A DNA stretch of 64,000 nt from DROE01 sp964569865 (GTDB taxonomy: Bacteria > Pseudomonadota > Alphaproteobacteria > Rhizobiales > Devosiaceae). The stretch is from NCBI GenBank assembly GCA_964569865.1, contig CAZMVQ010000001.1:1-64000 (forward strand), in the 5' to 3' direction. The translations under genes were made by a program, and so were the position numbers. The notes under the pieces are model-generated. The model searched no databases. It was not told the DNA's origin and saw only the letters and a program-made list of their open reading frames with translations. Shown piece after piece: positions 1 through 8,728 of this stretch. Position 1 is the stretch's first letter. Each line of letters opens with the position of its first letter.

Positions 1-15
1 AATGACTTGTGAAAT

Positions 16-48
16 GGCGCGCCTCGAAGAAAAAACTTCGAACGCGCC
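16..48 (-). other. hairpin downstream of tRNA-Arg
   Basis: Inverted repeat with outer arms GGCGCG/CGCGCC and inner arms TCGAAG/CTTCGA around an A-rich loop (T-rich on the minus strand). It lies just past the 3' end of the minus-strand tRNA and could help end or process the transcript. No clear T-run follows the stem, so it is not called a terminator. Confidence 0.35.
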
Positions 49-116
49 AGCGAGCCGCCACTTATGTGGCGCCCATCGGAGGCGCAAACGAAGTGAGTTG
101 CCGCGAGATCAAATAA

Positions 117-193
117 TGGCGCGCTCGGGAAGATTCGAACTCCCGACCCCTAGATTCGTAGTCTAGTGCTCTATCCAGCTGAGCTACGAGCGC
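117..193 (-). tRNA. tRNA-Arg (anticodon ACG)
   Basis: Read on the minus strand this is a complete cloverleaf of 77 nt: acceptor GCGCTCG pairs with CGAGCGC, then U8-A9, D arm starting GCTC, anticodon stem CTAGA/TCTAG around loop CTACGAA (anticodon ACG), and T arm containing GTTCGAATC. The 3' CCA is encoded. ACG, with wobble A normally deaminated to inosine by TadA, reads CGU/CGC/CGA arginine codons. Confidence 0.97.
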
Positions 194-322
194 GCATGCC
201 AGCCAATGATGGCTGAAGCGGCGCAATCCTTATACCGCTAAAACTCTTGATGCAAGTGCAGCTGCGATTTTTGATCAGCAAAATTGGCAATTTCATAAAT
301 CTTTCTTCAAAAGCTGTGGCAA

Positions 323-1750
323 TCAGTTCAAACGTTCTATAATGGGGAGTTTAATATCAAATCTGGTTCCGGTTTCCTGCTCCACATAATTCAATGTGCC
401 GCCATGGGCCTGAATCAATTCTTTTGCAATCGCCAGACCAAGTCCGGTGCCCCCGGCCCGTGCCGAGCCTTTAAAGGCAACAAACAGGTTTTCCTTGGCT
501 CTTGGGGGCAGTCCCGGTCCGTTGTCAGACACCGTAATGGTAAAAAACCCACCTTCCTGATCATAACCCAGACAGATCATTTTATCGGGGTTCTCAAGGG
601 TTGGTGTCTCCAATGCCTCACGGGCATTTTTCATCAGGTTCAACAAAACCCGCGCCAATTGATCCGGATCAACAAAAATATTAACCCCGTCAGGTACAGA
701 GTTTTTAATTTCGATTTCAGGATGCTCGGCAAGCCCGGCATCAAAGGCCGCCTCATCAATCAAAGCATGCAAATCCACCAGTTGCGGGGTCGGGGGCGCG
801 GCGCTTTGGCGGCCATAATCTATCACCGACTGGGCAAACCCGATGGCCCGGTCCAAAGTATTTACAAGGCGGGGGGCAAGCCTTTGCACCTGAGGATCCT
901 CAACGCTTGCCACCTGATCTGACAATAATTGCGCAGAAGCCAAAGTGTTGCGCAAATCATGATTAATTTTGGCGACCGCCATTCCCAGATCAGCCAAATG
1001 ACGGCGCTGACGCAGCATAGAAAAAATATCAGCTTCCATGGCTGCCAACTCTCGTTCAGCTACGCCCAGCTCGTCTTTTCTGTTCGAGACGGAAATTATC
1101 AAAGAGCCATTTTCAGGTGCCTTGCGAAAGGCGATCATATTATTGGTAATTCTTTGAATTGGGCGAATAAGCAAACGGTTCAGAAACAAAAAAATTGCCG
1201 CAGCGGTGGAAATGGCAATAAAAAATGACAAAAAAGTCACATTAAGGGCATAGACAAGCAGTGCATCGCGCAACGGAGCCTCTGGCATTAAAATTTCAAT
1301 GCGGTTGCCCCCGGTTTCAGGGGTCGCCCCGACAATGCGCAAAGTCCGCTCACCACCAAAAACCAAAGTATCAAGCCCGCCAATCACCAGCGAAAGCGGA
1401 CCGCGCACCCTGGTATCCACCGTTACAACCGAGATGGGCATGGGAGCGGAGGTGCTCTGGAGAAGCTGACTTTGTCCATCCCTGCGAAAGACGATGGCTG
1501 TTGCCCCCGCAGTCTGCAACAAACGGTCGGCAAGATCAGGGGAAAGCTCCATATCGTCGGCCACCGCATCCAACACACGAACCGCCACTGCGCCAACACG
1601 AATTCTATCGTCCAGCCAATTGGAGCGAAAGTTTGCCAGCGATGGAAGAAAAATAACCACCTCAACGGCCAGGATTACAAAAACAATCATCCCGATAAGT
1701 TTTGTGGACAGGCTGGGACCAATTGCTTTCGCGCTGGGCTGATCACTCAT
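323..1750 (-). CDS. Membrane sensor histidine kinase
   Basis: Two-component sensor kinase of about 475 residues. An N-terminal transmembrane segment (about 17-37) and a second one (about 167-192) bracket a periplasmic sensor region. A HAMP-like linker follows, then a HisKA domain with phospho-accepting His near residue 264 in KINHDLRNTL, and a HATPase_c domain with N box (NLMKNAREAL), G1 box (SDNGPGLPP) and G2 box (GGTGLGLAIAKEL). ATG at 1750 is preferred over an in-frame codon 15 nt upstream because GAGGCG sits just ahead of it. No response regulator gene is adjacent, so the partner is unknown. It lies downstream of the oxidoreductase and VTT genes on the same strand with about 150 bp between, so co-transcription is possible but not shown. 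The signal sensed cannot be read from the sequence. Confidence 0.9.
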   Translation of the reverse strand: MSDQPSAKAIGPSLSTKLIGMIVFVILAVEVVIFLPSLANFRSNWLDDRIRVGAVAVRVLDAVADDMELSPDLADRLLQTAGATAIVFRRDGQSQLLQSTSAPMPISVVTVDTRVRGPLSLVIGGLDTLVFGGERTLRIVGATPETGGNRIEILMPEAPLRDALLVYALNVTFLSFFIAISTAAAIFLFLNRLLIRPIQRITNNMIAFRKAPENGSLIISVSNRKDELGVAERELAAMEADIFSMLRQRRHLADLGMAVAKINHDLRNTLASAQLLSDQVASVEDPQVQRLAPRLVNTLDRAIGFAQSVIDYGRQSAAPPTPQLVDLHALIDEAAFDAGLAEHPEIEIKNSVPDGVNIFVDPDQLARVLLNLMKNAREALETPTLENPDKMICLGYDQEGGFFTITVSDNGPGLPPRAKENLFVAFKGSARAGGTGLGLAIAKELIQAHGGTLNYVEQETGTRFDIKLPIIERLN

Positions 1751-1897
1751 GATCGCCTCGCACAAAAGTCAGCTATGCCAAGGGGTAACAATCCCATTTA
1801 TCAGCTCCGGCAGATTCTTAATGCAAACTACGTTGAGAGACCAAGAAGCGCAAGCGCCAGATATCCCCCAAATTCACATTGCCAAAACCGGTATCGG

Positions 1898-3355
1898 TCA
1901 GGGGAATAATTTATTAAATCGGCGCAGACGAGATAACCAAGGGCTATCAAGTTTATCGGAATAAAAGGCCACTCCAAGCCTTTTAACTATTTCAGTTATG
2001 GTGGGGTAGGGAGCAACAAATTTAGTCAGGGATGAAACCTTCATTTTATTGGCGATGGCATAGGAGAAGAACGAAACCAGCTCCCCTGCATTGGCCCCAA
2101 CGATGCCTGCCCCCAATATATTGCCTTTTTTGTCGGTAATCAGCTTTACCAGCCCCTCGGTGCGTTTTTCGGCTATGGCGCGATCGTTTTGGGCAAAAGT
2201 CGCCCTCAGCACCTTGATGTTTTTACCGTATTTTTTTGTAGCCTGAATTTCATTCAAACCGACCTGAGCAATTTCAGGGTCCGTATAAGTTGACCACGGA
2301 ATTATTGAGGTGTTTTGACGCACAGGCAAACCAAAAAGCGCATTTCTAACCACAAGCCCGGCCTGATAACCCGCCATATGGGTAAATTGCAGCCCCCCTG
2401 TTACATCACCGATCGCATAAACGCGCGAATTGGTGGTTTTCATCGAGGGCTTTACCTTAATAGCCTTGTTTTTAAGTTTTATGCCGGCCTCTTCAAGCCC
2501 AAGATTTTCTACATTTGCTTTACGACCGGCGGCCACAAGCAAATGCGAACCAACAAGAACCTGCTCACTATCGTCAGGATTATCTGCATCATTGGCACTT
2601 GTATCACGGACAATGGAAACTGTGATATTCTGACCTTTTTTCTCGACCTTTTCGATTTTTGTGCGGGCAAATATATTCACCCCCTCAGCGGCAATTTTTC
2701 GCAATGCAATTGCTGTGAGTTCCGGATCGTCCTTTCCCAAAGGATCAAACATTTCAACAACCGAAACCTCGCAACCCAGACGAGAATGGGCCTGAGCCAG
2801 CTCCATACCAATGGGACCGCCACCGATTATTATCAAATGAGAGGGTTTGCGCGAAAGTTCAAAAATATTTTCGTTGGTAAGATATGGCACCCCATCTAAT
2901 CCCTCAACAGGAGGAATTGCAGCGCTTGAGCCGGTTGCGATCACAAAACGGCGGGCTTTAATCTGATAATTAGCAACTTCAACCGTGCGTTTATCAATAA
3001 ATTTTGCGTGGCCCTGAATTACTTTTGCCCCAAGCCCTTCAAAGCGTTCCACAGAATCATGGGGGGCGATGGTGTTTATCACGTTTTTGACGTGCTCGTT
3101 CACACGGCCAAAATTCACCTTTAACTCAACCGCGCTAACACCAAAACCTGAGGCATGTTGAATGGTATGGGCACGCTTGGAGGCGGCAATCAGTGCTTTG
3201 GAGGGTACACAGCCGGTATTTAGACAATCACCGCCCATTTTATCACGCTCAATAAGCACCACCGATGCTCCGAGTGCCCGGGCCGCAGCTGCTACCGTCA
3301 GGCCACCGGAGCCAGCACCAATTACACAAATGTCGGGCTGTAAAATCTCAGACAT
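1898..3355 (-). CDS. FAD-dependent pyridine nucleotide-disulfide oxidoreductase (Lpd/MerA-like)
   Basis: Flavoprotein of 485 residues in the glutathione reductase/dihydrolipoamide dehydrogenase fold. It has an N-terminal FAD Rossmann motif (GAGSGG), the redox-active disulfide in GGDCLNTGCVPSKAL, an NAD(P)H-binding GGGPIGMELA motif, a second FAD motif (YAIGDV) and a C-terminal dimerisation domain. True lipoamide dehydrogenases carry a catalytic His-x-x-x-x-Glu in a HPHPTxxE-type motif; here the equivalent stretch reads APYPTITE, with Tyr where the His is expected. MerA features (an N-terminal HMA domain and a C-terminal Cys pair) are also absent. It is therefore probably neither a 2-oxoacid dehydrogenase E3 nor a mercuric reductase, and its substrate is unknown. 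It follows a TVP38/TMEM64 gene at 24 bp, a pairing seen in other proteobacteria and implying one operon. Confidence 0.88.
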   Translation of the reverse strand: MSEILQPDICVIGAGSGGLTVAAAARALGASVVLIERDKMGGDCLNTGCVPSKALIAASKRAHTIQHASGFGVSAVELKVNFGRVNEHVKNVINTIAPHDSVERFEGLGAKVIQGHAKFIDKRTVEVANYQIKARRFVIATGSSAAIPPVEGLDGVPYLTNENIFELSRKPSHLIIIGGGPIGMELAQAHSRLGCEVSVVEMFDPLGKDDPELTAIALRKIAAEGVNIFARTKIEKVEKKGQNITVSIVRDTSANDADNPDDSEQVLVGSHLLVAAGRKANVENLGLEEAGIKLKNKAIKVKPSMKTTNSRVYAIGDVTGGLQFTHMAGYQAGLVVRNALFGLPVRQNTSIIPWSTYTDPEIAQVGLNEIQATKKYGKNIKVLRATFAQNDRAIAEKRTEGLVKLITDKKGNILGAGIVGANAGELVSFFSYAIANKMKVSSLTKFVAPYPTITEIVKRLGVAFYSDKLDSPWLSRLRRFNKLFP

Positions 3356-3379
3356 ATTTATTCCTCAAACCAACAATAT

Positions 3380-4168
3380 TCAGACAGCTTTTGCTTTTCT
3401 AAAATGCTTTAGAACAACCGGCATCAGCGAAACAAGAGCCAATAGGGTAAATGCGATCAGCATTTCGCTCGTTATTATGTCTGATGCTGAAAAGGGCTGC
3501 CCACAAGGAGCCACCTGCTCGGAACAGGCGATGGCACGTTCTGAAATTATCGAGCGCAATCCCTCCCCGGCAAACGAATAGGCAATTGTGCCCGGAATAA
3601 TTCCAAAAGCCGTCGTCCAGAAAAATACCGCGAACCGCACGCCAAGAATTGCAGGGACCACATTGACCATTATAAAGGGGAATACAGGAGCGAGGCGCAA
3701 AAACAACATGTAGCTAACCGCATTGTTGCAAAAACCCTGAGCCATAACGTTTAGTCTTTCGCCCGCTCTCTCGCGGAAAAAATCCACAAAAAGCGAACGG
3801 GCTGCAAAAAACAGCACAGAAGCCCCAAGAGTCGCACCGACAACAACGATCGCTGCGCCAGTCGCCCAGCCAAATATTAGGCCGATTGCAACTGTTAACA
3901 ACCATGCGGCAGGAAAAGAGGCAGCGGTTGCTCCCAGATAAATAGCGCAGGTCACCAGCACCGAAAGCCAGAAATTGGCCTCAATAAAAACTCTTATGCC
4001 GGCATATTGCAGGGCCAGCTCATCCAGTGAAAGGCGCTGATAAAGCCCGGAGGCAAAGAATGCCACCACCGCTGCGCCCAATAAAACTACCGGAAGAAAG
4101 CGCCGCAACGCCGATGGGGGAGTTTTGGCGGCAGGGGTTTTTTGCTGATCTGTTGCTGAATTTTGCAT
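3380..4168 (-). CDS. TVP38/TMEM64 (VTT domain) inner-membrane protein
   Basis: Multi-spanning membrane protein of about 262 residues. After a short polar, Pro/Thr-rich N-terminus come an anchoring helix (about 24-45) and the VTT/SNARE-associated core with its re-entrant glycine-rich segments (about 85-125: SFPAAWLLTVAIGLIFGWAT and the following GATLGAS) and RLAPVFPFIMVN (about 155-170). A final hydrophobic helix ends the protein. Bacterial DedA/VTT proteins are linked to lipid scrambling and envelope homeostasis; the role here is inferred only from family. ATG 4168 is preferred over a TTG 27 nt upstream. It is the first gene of a likely two-gene operon with the disulfide oxidoreductase. Confidence 0.85.
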   Translation of the reverse strand: MQNSATDQQKTPAAKTPPSALRRFLPVVLLGAAVVAFFASGLYQRLSLDELALQYAGIRVFIEANFWLSVLVTCAIYLGATAASFPAAWLLTVAIGLIFGWATGAAIVVVGATLGASVLFFAARSLFVDFFRERAGERLNVMAQGFCNNAVSYMLFLRLAPVFPFIMVNVVPAILGVRFAVFFWTTAFGIIPGTIAYSFAGEGLRSIISERAIACSEQVAPCGQPFSASDIITSEMLIAFTLLALVSLMPVVLKHFRKAKAV

Positions 4169-4195
4169 GGTTCGTCTTTTTTGATTTGTTTTCAA

Positions 4196-4564
4196 TTACT
4201 GGCAATAATGTTAAGAAACTTCAGAAAATGCCTGACCGGTAACCTTATGGACCCAACCATTTAGATATGGTGCGAGATAGAATATTGCGATCAGAAACTT
4301 CTCATAAAACTTACATATAGAAGTTAAAAACAAAATGCTTGGCCTATCACCCACGTGTGAGCAGGAGTGATCGGAACATGGTTAAGCGTGATCACAAAAT
4401 CAAAATAGTATTTGTTCTCTCTCGATGATATGTTGACTTGAGTAGCAGTTCTTTTTATAGATCGCCACGCGATACCACAGGCTACGGTTCTCTAAAGCAT
4501 TGTGGTGCAAATTTATTGTAGTAAAAGACTTAAGAGGAACCGCCTAAAGTGCGGTCATAGTTTT
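4196..4564. other. Divergent intergenic region upstream of rpmH
   Basis: 369 bp between the minus-strand VTT gene and plus-strand rpmH. It carries the strong sigma-70-like promoter listed separately and a leader of roughly 100 nt for rpmH. No open frame with a convincing start was found, and no cluster of DnaA boxes was noticed. Confidence 0.5.
4433..4461 (+). promoter_or_regulatory. sigma-70 type promoter for rpmH-rnpA
   Basis: TTGACT at 4433-4438 and TATAGA at 4456-4461, separated by exactly 17 bp, upstream of the ribosomal protein L34 gene. This is one of the best-matching housekeeping promoters in the window and fits a highly expressed ribosomal gene. Confidence 0.65.
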
Positions 4565-4699
4565 ATGAAACGTACTTTTCAGCCAAGTCGCCTTGTGCGC
4601 ACCCGCCGTCATGGTTTTCGCTCTCGCATGGCAACAAAAAATGGTCGCAAGATTTTGAATGCGCGCCGCGCACGTGGTCGCAAACGGCTTTCGGCATAG
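4565..4699 (+). CDS. rpmH: 50S ribosomal protein L34
   Basis: A 44-residue, very basic protein beginning MKRTFQPS and ending GRKRLSA, matching L34 over its full length. L34 is part of the large ribosomal subunit. The longer open frame extends upstream to 4502, but the family N-terminus fixes the start at ATG 4565. rnpA follows in the usual rpmH-rnpA order, with a 112-bp gap to its ATG. Confidence 0.98.
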   Translation: MKRTFQPSRLVRTRRHGFRSRMATKNGRKILNARRARGRKRLSA

Positions 4700-4811
4700 C
4701 TTGAAGAATTGCTGCTTAAGTTTGAATATCTGGCGGCATAGTTTGCTGATCCGGCTGGTAAATACCAACCGATAGGATCTGGCTTAAAAGCGGCCGGTGG
4801 AAAATTCAAAG

Positions 4812-5144
4812 ATGCGCCACTTAAAAAAACGAGCCCAATTCTTGAATGCTGCTCGCGGAGCTCAAATTCCCGGGCGGTTTTTTGTTTTACAAAAAGCCAA
4901 AGCACAATTTGAGGATTGCGGAATTGGTTTTACGGTAACCAAGCGCATGGGCAATTCACCGGAGCGCAATCGCATAAAAAGACGGTTGCGGGCTGCGGTT
5001 TTGGCTTGCAGGTCCGGATTTGTTGGCGAACATGATTATGTGTTAATTGGCAGGCGTAAAATATTGGGCGCCAAATTTTCAACTCTGGTCAACAATCTTG
5101 AAAACGCATTAAGACAAATGCACTCAAATAAAGCAGCGGGATAA
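4812..5144 (+). CDS. rnpA: Ribonuclease P protein component
   Basis: Protein cofactor of RNase P, which trims 5' leaders from tRNA precursors. About 110 residues, basic, with the diagnostic RNR signature in NSPERNRIKRRLRAAV. The N-terminus MRHLKKRAQF matches the family, so ATG 4812 is preferred; an in-frame GTG at 4797 would add five residues. It ends 11 bp before yidC. The small gene yidD that often lies between rnpA and yidC is not present here. Confidence 0.95.
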   Translation: MRHLKKRAQFLNAARGAQIPGRFFVLQKAKAQFEDCGIGFTVTKRMGNSPERNRIKRRLRAAVLACRSGFVGEHDYVLIGRRKILGAKFSTLVNNLENALRQMHSNKAAG

Positions 5145-5155
5145 AACAAGCTATA

Positions 5156-6991
5156 ATGACATCCGAAACGCGCAATATGATCGCCGCCGTCGTCCTATCA
5201 CTTTTTGTGGTGGTGGGCTGGCAATATTTCATCGTTACTCCTCAGGTTGAACGCGCCGCTGAACAGGCAGAAATCGCCGCTCAGCAATCAACCGATGAAG
5301 GGGCAATTGATCTGGCAACACCAACCGCCACCGTTGGCGAAGCTGCCAGCACCACTCCGGTAGCAGAGCAAAGCACATTTGCCACTCGTCAGGAGGCAAT
5401 TGCCAGCACCGAACGGGTGAGGATCGAAACACAATCTCTAACCGGTTCCATCAATCTTGCGGGCGGACGGATCGACGATCTTTCCTTAAAAAATTACCGC
5501 GAAACCGTAGACGCTGACAGCCCGATCATCACTCTTTTAACGCCAGCCAGCGCCTCTGGAAGCTTTTTTGTTGAGCAGGGCTGGGTGGTTGCCTCCGGGG
5601 GGAATACCAAGGTTCCCAATGGAGACACCATTTGGAGCGCGGGAGCCAACAGGACCTTAACCGCCACCAATCCGGTGGTTTTGACATATGATAATGGTGA
5701 AGGCGTTGTATTTACCCGCTCCATTGCAATCGACGACAAATATTTGTTCACCATCACTCAGACAGTAAGCAACAATTCCAACGGTGACATTGCACTGTTC
5801 CCCTACGCCCGTGTCGCCCGGTATGAAACCCCAGATGTTGCAGGATTTTTTATTCTCCATGAAGGACCGATCGGAGTTCTTGGGGACAACAATCTGGTTG
5901 AGAAATCCTATAAAGATCTGCGCGATGATCGTCAGATAGATTATGAAGCCAATGGCGGCTGGCTCGGATTTACCGATAAATATTGGGCAGCGGCTGTTAT
6001 TCCAGAGCCGGGAACGCCGGTCAACGCACGCTTCTCGTGGAACAAACCGGCCCAGAATGACATTTATCAGACCAGTTTTGTGGTGAGATCACCCACGGTC
6101 GTGGCTGCAAATGGTACAGCAGATAATAAAAGCTATGTTTTTGCAGGGGCCAAGGTTGAAGCTGATATCTATAAATATGAAAACGAGCTGGAAATTGATC
6201 GCTTTGAATTAATGATCGACTGGGGCTGGTTTAACTTCATCACCCGTCCCATGTTCATTGTTATCCGCTGGTTATTTGAATTAACGGGCAATTTTGGCGT
6301 CGCCATTTTGCTGGTGACGGTTATGGTAAAAGCGATATTTTTCCCGCTGGCCAACAAGTCCTATGCGTCCATGGCGGCGATGAGGAAAGTTCAGCCGGAA
6401 ATAAAAGCCCTGCAGGAAAAGTTTGGCGATGACCGGCCCGGAATGCAAAAGGCGCAGATGGAATTGTTCAAGCGCGAAAAAATCAATCCGGTCTCCGGTT
6501 GCTGGCCGATGCTGATCCAAATTCCGGTATTTTTCTCCCTGTATAAGGTTTTGTTCGTAACCATTGAAATGCGTCAGGCTCCGTTCTTTGGCTGGATACA
6601 GGATCTGGCGGCAAGGGACCCCACCAACATATTCAACCTGCTGGGACTGCTGCCCTATGACCCGACTGCTCTGCCACTGATCGGCACGTTTTTGGCCATT
6701 GGCATCTGGCCCCTGATCATGGGTATTACCATGTGGGTGCAGATGCAGCTTAATCCTCCGCCTACCGATCCTACCCAGAAGATGATTTTTGGCCTGATGC
6801 CTATAATCTTTACCTTCATGCTGGGCACGTTTCCGGCCGGGCTGGTTATCTATTGGGCCTGGAACAACTTTTTGGGTGTTATTCAGCAATATTACATCAT
6901 GCGCCGCCACGGGGTTGATGTTAATCTGCTGGAAAATATCACAAATATTTTCAAGCGCAAAAAAGCTGACGGCGATAAACCCGCAAGCTAA
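5156..6991 (+). CDS. yidC: Membrane protein insertase YidC
   Basis: Inserts and folds inner-membrane proteins, alone or with SecYEG. 611 residues: an N-terminal transmembrane helix (about 8-26), an Ala/Thr/Glu-rich linker, a large periplasmic beta-sandwich domain (about 80-350), then the conserved five-helix insertase core (about 360-590) with NFGVAILLVTVMVKAIFFPL and the PGMQKAQMELFKREKINPVS cytoplasmic loop. The C-terminus is Lys/Asp rich. The length is normal for alphaproteobacteria. It starts 11 bp after rnpA and is followed by the engB GTPase gene. Confidence 0.97.
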   Translation: MTSETRNMIAAVVLSLFVVVGWQYFIVTPQVERAAEQAEIAAQQSTDEGAIDLATPTATVGEAASTTPVAEQSTFATRQEAIASTERVRIETQSLTGSINLAGGRIDDLSLKNYRETVDADSPIITLLTPASASGSFFVEQGWVVASGGNTKVPNGDTIWSAGANRTLTATNPVVLTYDNGEGVVFTRSIAIDDKYLFTITQTVSNNSNGDIALFPYARVARYETPDVAGFFILHEGPIGVLGDNNLVEKSYKDLRDDRQIDYEANGGWLGFTDKYWAAAVIPEPGTPVNARFSWNKPAQNDIYQTSFVVRSPTVVAANGTADNKSYVFAGAKVEADIYKYENELEIDRFELMIDWGWFNFITRPMFIVIRWLFELTGNFGVAILLVTVMVKAIFFPLANKSYASMAAMRKVQPEIKALQEKFGDDRPGMQKAQMELFKREKINPVSGCWPMLIQIPVFFSLYKVLFVTIEMRQAPFFGWIQDLAARDPTNIFNLLGLLPYDPTALPLIGTFLAIGIWPLIMGITMWVQMQLNPPPTDPTQKMIFGLMPIIFTFMLGTFPAGLVIYWAWNNFLGVIQQYYIMRRHGVDVNLLENITNIFKRKKADGDKPAS

Positions 6992-6997
6992 GGCCAA

Positions 6998-7009
6998 GAC
7001 CCTAGGGTC
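6998..7009. repeat. Perfect 12-bp palindrome, member of the GGTC/GACC repeat family
   Basis: GACCCTAGGGTC, perfectly self-complementary, seven bases after the yidC stop. It shares the CTAGGGTC half-site with the other dispersed copies, but the arms are in inverted order. Confidence 0.5.
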
Positions 7010-7074
7010 AAGCTGAAACCAAGCACCCCGGGGTATTGACCCTGGGGCAATACCCTGATCAGGATTTTCAAAAA

Positions 7075-7746
7075 GTGGCCCAAGATAACAGCTCTAACAA
7101 TATCGAAGCGCTTGAAAACAGCGTTGAAAGAGATGAAGCCGGGCGCATATTATTCGCCCGGCCTTTTCAGTTTATCAAAGGTTGCGTCAGAGTTAGCGAC
7201 CTTCCCGCCCCCGACCGGGTTGAAGTGGCGTTTGCCGGACGCTCCAATGTGGGCAAGTCCTCTTTGATCAACGCCTTAACCGGACGCAAAAATCTGGCTC
7301 GTACATCCAATACTCCGGGACGAACTCAAGAGTTGAATATTTTTGAAGCCGAGTTGGCGCCGGTTCGCATTGTTGATATGCCCGGATTTGGTTTTGCACG
7401 TGCCCCAAAACCTGCCGTAGAGGCATGGAACAAGCTGATCCACTCTTACTTGCGAGGACGGGCCAATCTGCGTCGGGTATATTTGCTTATTGATGCTCGC
7501 CACGGACCAAAGGCCAATGATTTGAGCGTTATGAACGAGCTGGATACGGATGCGGTCAGCTACCAGATAATTCTGACCAAAATCGATAAACCATCCCAGC
7601 GCGATTTGGAAAAAACTGTGGCAAAAACCAAAGAAATCATCGCTAAACGTCCGGCGGCTTATCCAGAAGTAATTCTTACCTCGTCGCAAAATGGCATAGG
7701 AATTGGTGAACTTCGCGCGACCATTGCTGATTTTATTGAAGACTAG
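7075..7746 (+). CDS. engB: Ribosome biogenesis GTP-binding protein EngB/YsxC
   Basis: Small essential GTPase for late 50S assembly. The G1 motif is GRSNVGKSS, a Thr-rich G2 region follows (TSNTPGRTQ), G3 is DMPGFG, G4 is TKID and G5 lies near TSS. The open frame starts with TTG at 7036. A GTG at 7075 preceded by AGGA at about -10 gives a 223-residue product closer to the family length and is preferred; neither start is proven. The gene sits between yidC and argB, as in many Hyphomicrobiales, with an unrelated opposite-strand amidotransferase gene before argB. Confidence 0.93.
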   Translation: MAQDNSSNNIEALENSVERDEAGRILFARPFQFIKGCVRVSDLPAPDRVEVAFAGRSNVGKSSLINALTGRKNLARTSNTPGRTQELNIFEAELAPVRIVDMPGFGFARAPKPAVEAWNKLIHSYLRGRANLRRVYLLIDARHGPKANDLSVMNELDTDAVSYQIILTKIDKPSQRDLEKTVAKTKEIIAKRPAAYPEVILTSSQNGIGIGELRATIADFIED

Positions 7747-7787
7747 GTCAGTAATAAAGACCAGGGGCCCCTAAACGGGTGATTTCT

Positions 7788-8513
7788 TTATTTGGAATGC
7801 TTTTTGGCGGATTTAAAAAAGCCTACCAGTGCCAAGGCAACAAGCTCGTTATCTATCGGATTTTCAAGAGTTTTAACGGCCACATCCACTTCTGTTTCTG
7901 AAAGAGGATTGCCCCGGCGCAATTCAAATATCGCCCTAGAATATTCAATTTCAAACTCGGGGTGGGGCTGCATGCTCATGGTGGTGCCATTGGCATAAAG
8001 CAGCCCGGCATTGGGGGTGAATTTTGAACTTAGAAAAACTTTTGCTCCCACGGGTGGTGTTATTACCTGATCCTTATGGGAGGCGGCAATAGCAATTTTT
8101 TTTGTTCCGTCGGGAAAAAAATCAGGTGTTGGTTGCATTTGATAAACATGGCGGCCAAGGCCCCAGCCCTTTGGTGACTTAATAACTTCTCCACCCAAGG
8201 CATCAGCAATTACCTGATGGCCAAAACAAATGCCCAACATGGGAAGATTTGCATTATGGGCTTTGCGAATGAAATTTCTTAACGGTTCCATCCACTCCAG
8301 ATAATCATAAACCCCGGCTGCCGAACCTGTGACAATTACTGCTTCAAGCTCTTTAGGTTCTGGAATTTTCTCTCCCGCATGAACTTCAATCTGGTCAAAT
8401 GAAAGCGATGAATCCACCTCTGAAAACATACGTATGAATTTATCAGCATAGGGGCCAAAATCATTTTGCAGAGCGGGAGGGTTTTCACCGGCCAAAAGAA
8501 TTGTCAGTTTCAT
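7788..8513 (-). CDS. Class I glutamine amidotransferase-like protein
   Basis: About 241 residues of the GMP-synthase-type GATase1 fold. The nucleophile Cys is in MLGICFGHQVIADALGG and the His-Glu partners in MQPHPEFE, so the catalytic triad is intact. No synthetase domain is fused. Stand-alone members include gamma-glutamyl-peptide hydrolases and GuaA-like proteins of unknown substrate; the true substrate cannot be chosen from sequence. The start at ATG 8513 (MKLTILLAGE) fits the family; the open frame runs 66 nt further upstream. The gene is convergent with engB. Confidence 0.85.
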   Translation of the reverse strand: MKLTILLAGENPPALQNDFGPYADKFIRMFSEVDSSLSFDQIEVHAGEKIPEPKELEAVIVTGSAAGVYDYLEWMEPLRNFIRKAHNANLPMLGICFGHQVIADALGGEVIKSPKGWGLGRHVYQMQPTPDFFPDGTKKIAIAASHKDQVITPPVGAKVFLSSKFTPNAGLLYANGTTMSMQPHPEFEIEYSRAIFELRRGNPLSETEVDVAVKTLENPIDNELVALALVGFFKSAKKHSK

Positions 8514-8728
8514 ATAACCAAACACCAATAATTTGTCTAAAATCAGCACATAGAAAGTTGGCCGTGATAAATCAAGCAATGATTGGCAATTTCACCTGCG
8601 ATCATTCAATTGCAAACTTTCACGTGCATTCACTAAATCTGCAAGACATTGAACGATTATGATTGTAAGCGTTGAGAATAACAGGTTCCAAGAATGTCAA
8701 AAAGCTTCAGTGATACAAGAGCAAAAAT

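Noticed and set aside
4196..4564. Replication origin near rpmH
   Set aside because: No cluster of DnaA boxes or neighbouring dnaA/hemE genes was found; alphaproteobacterial origins usually lie elsewhere.
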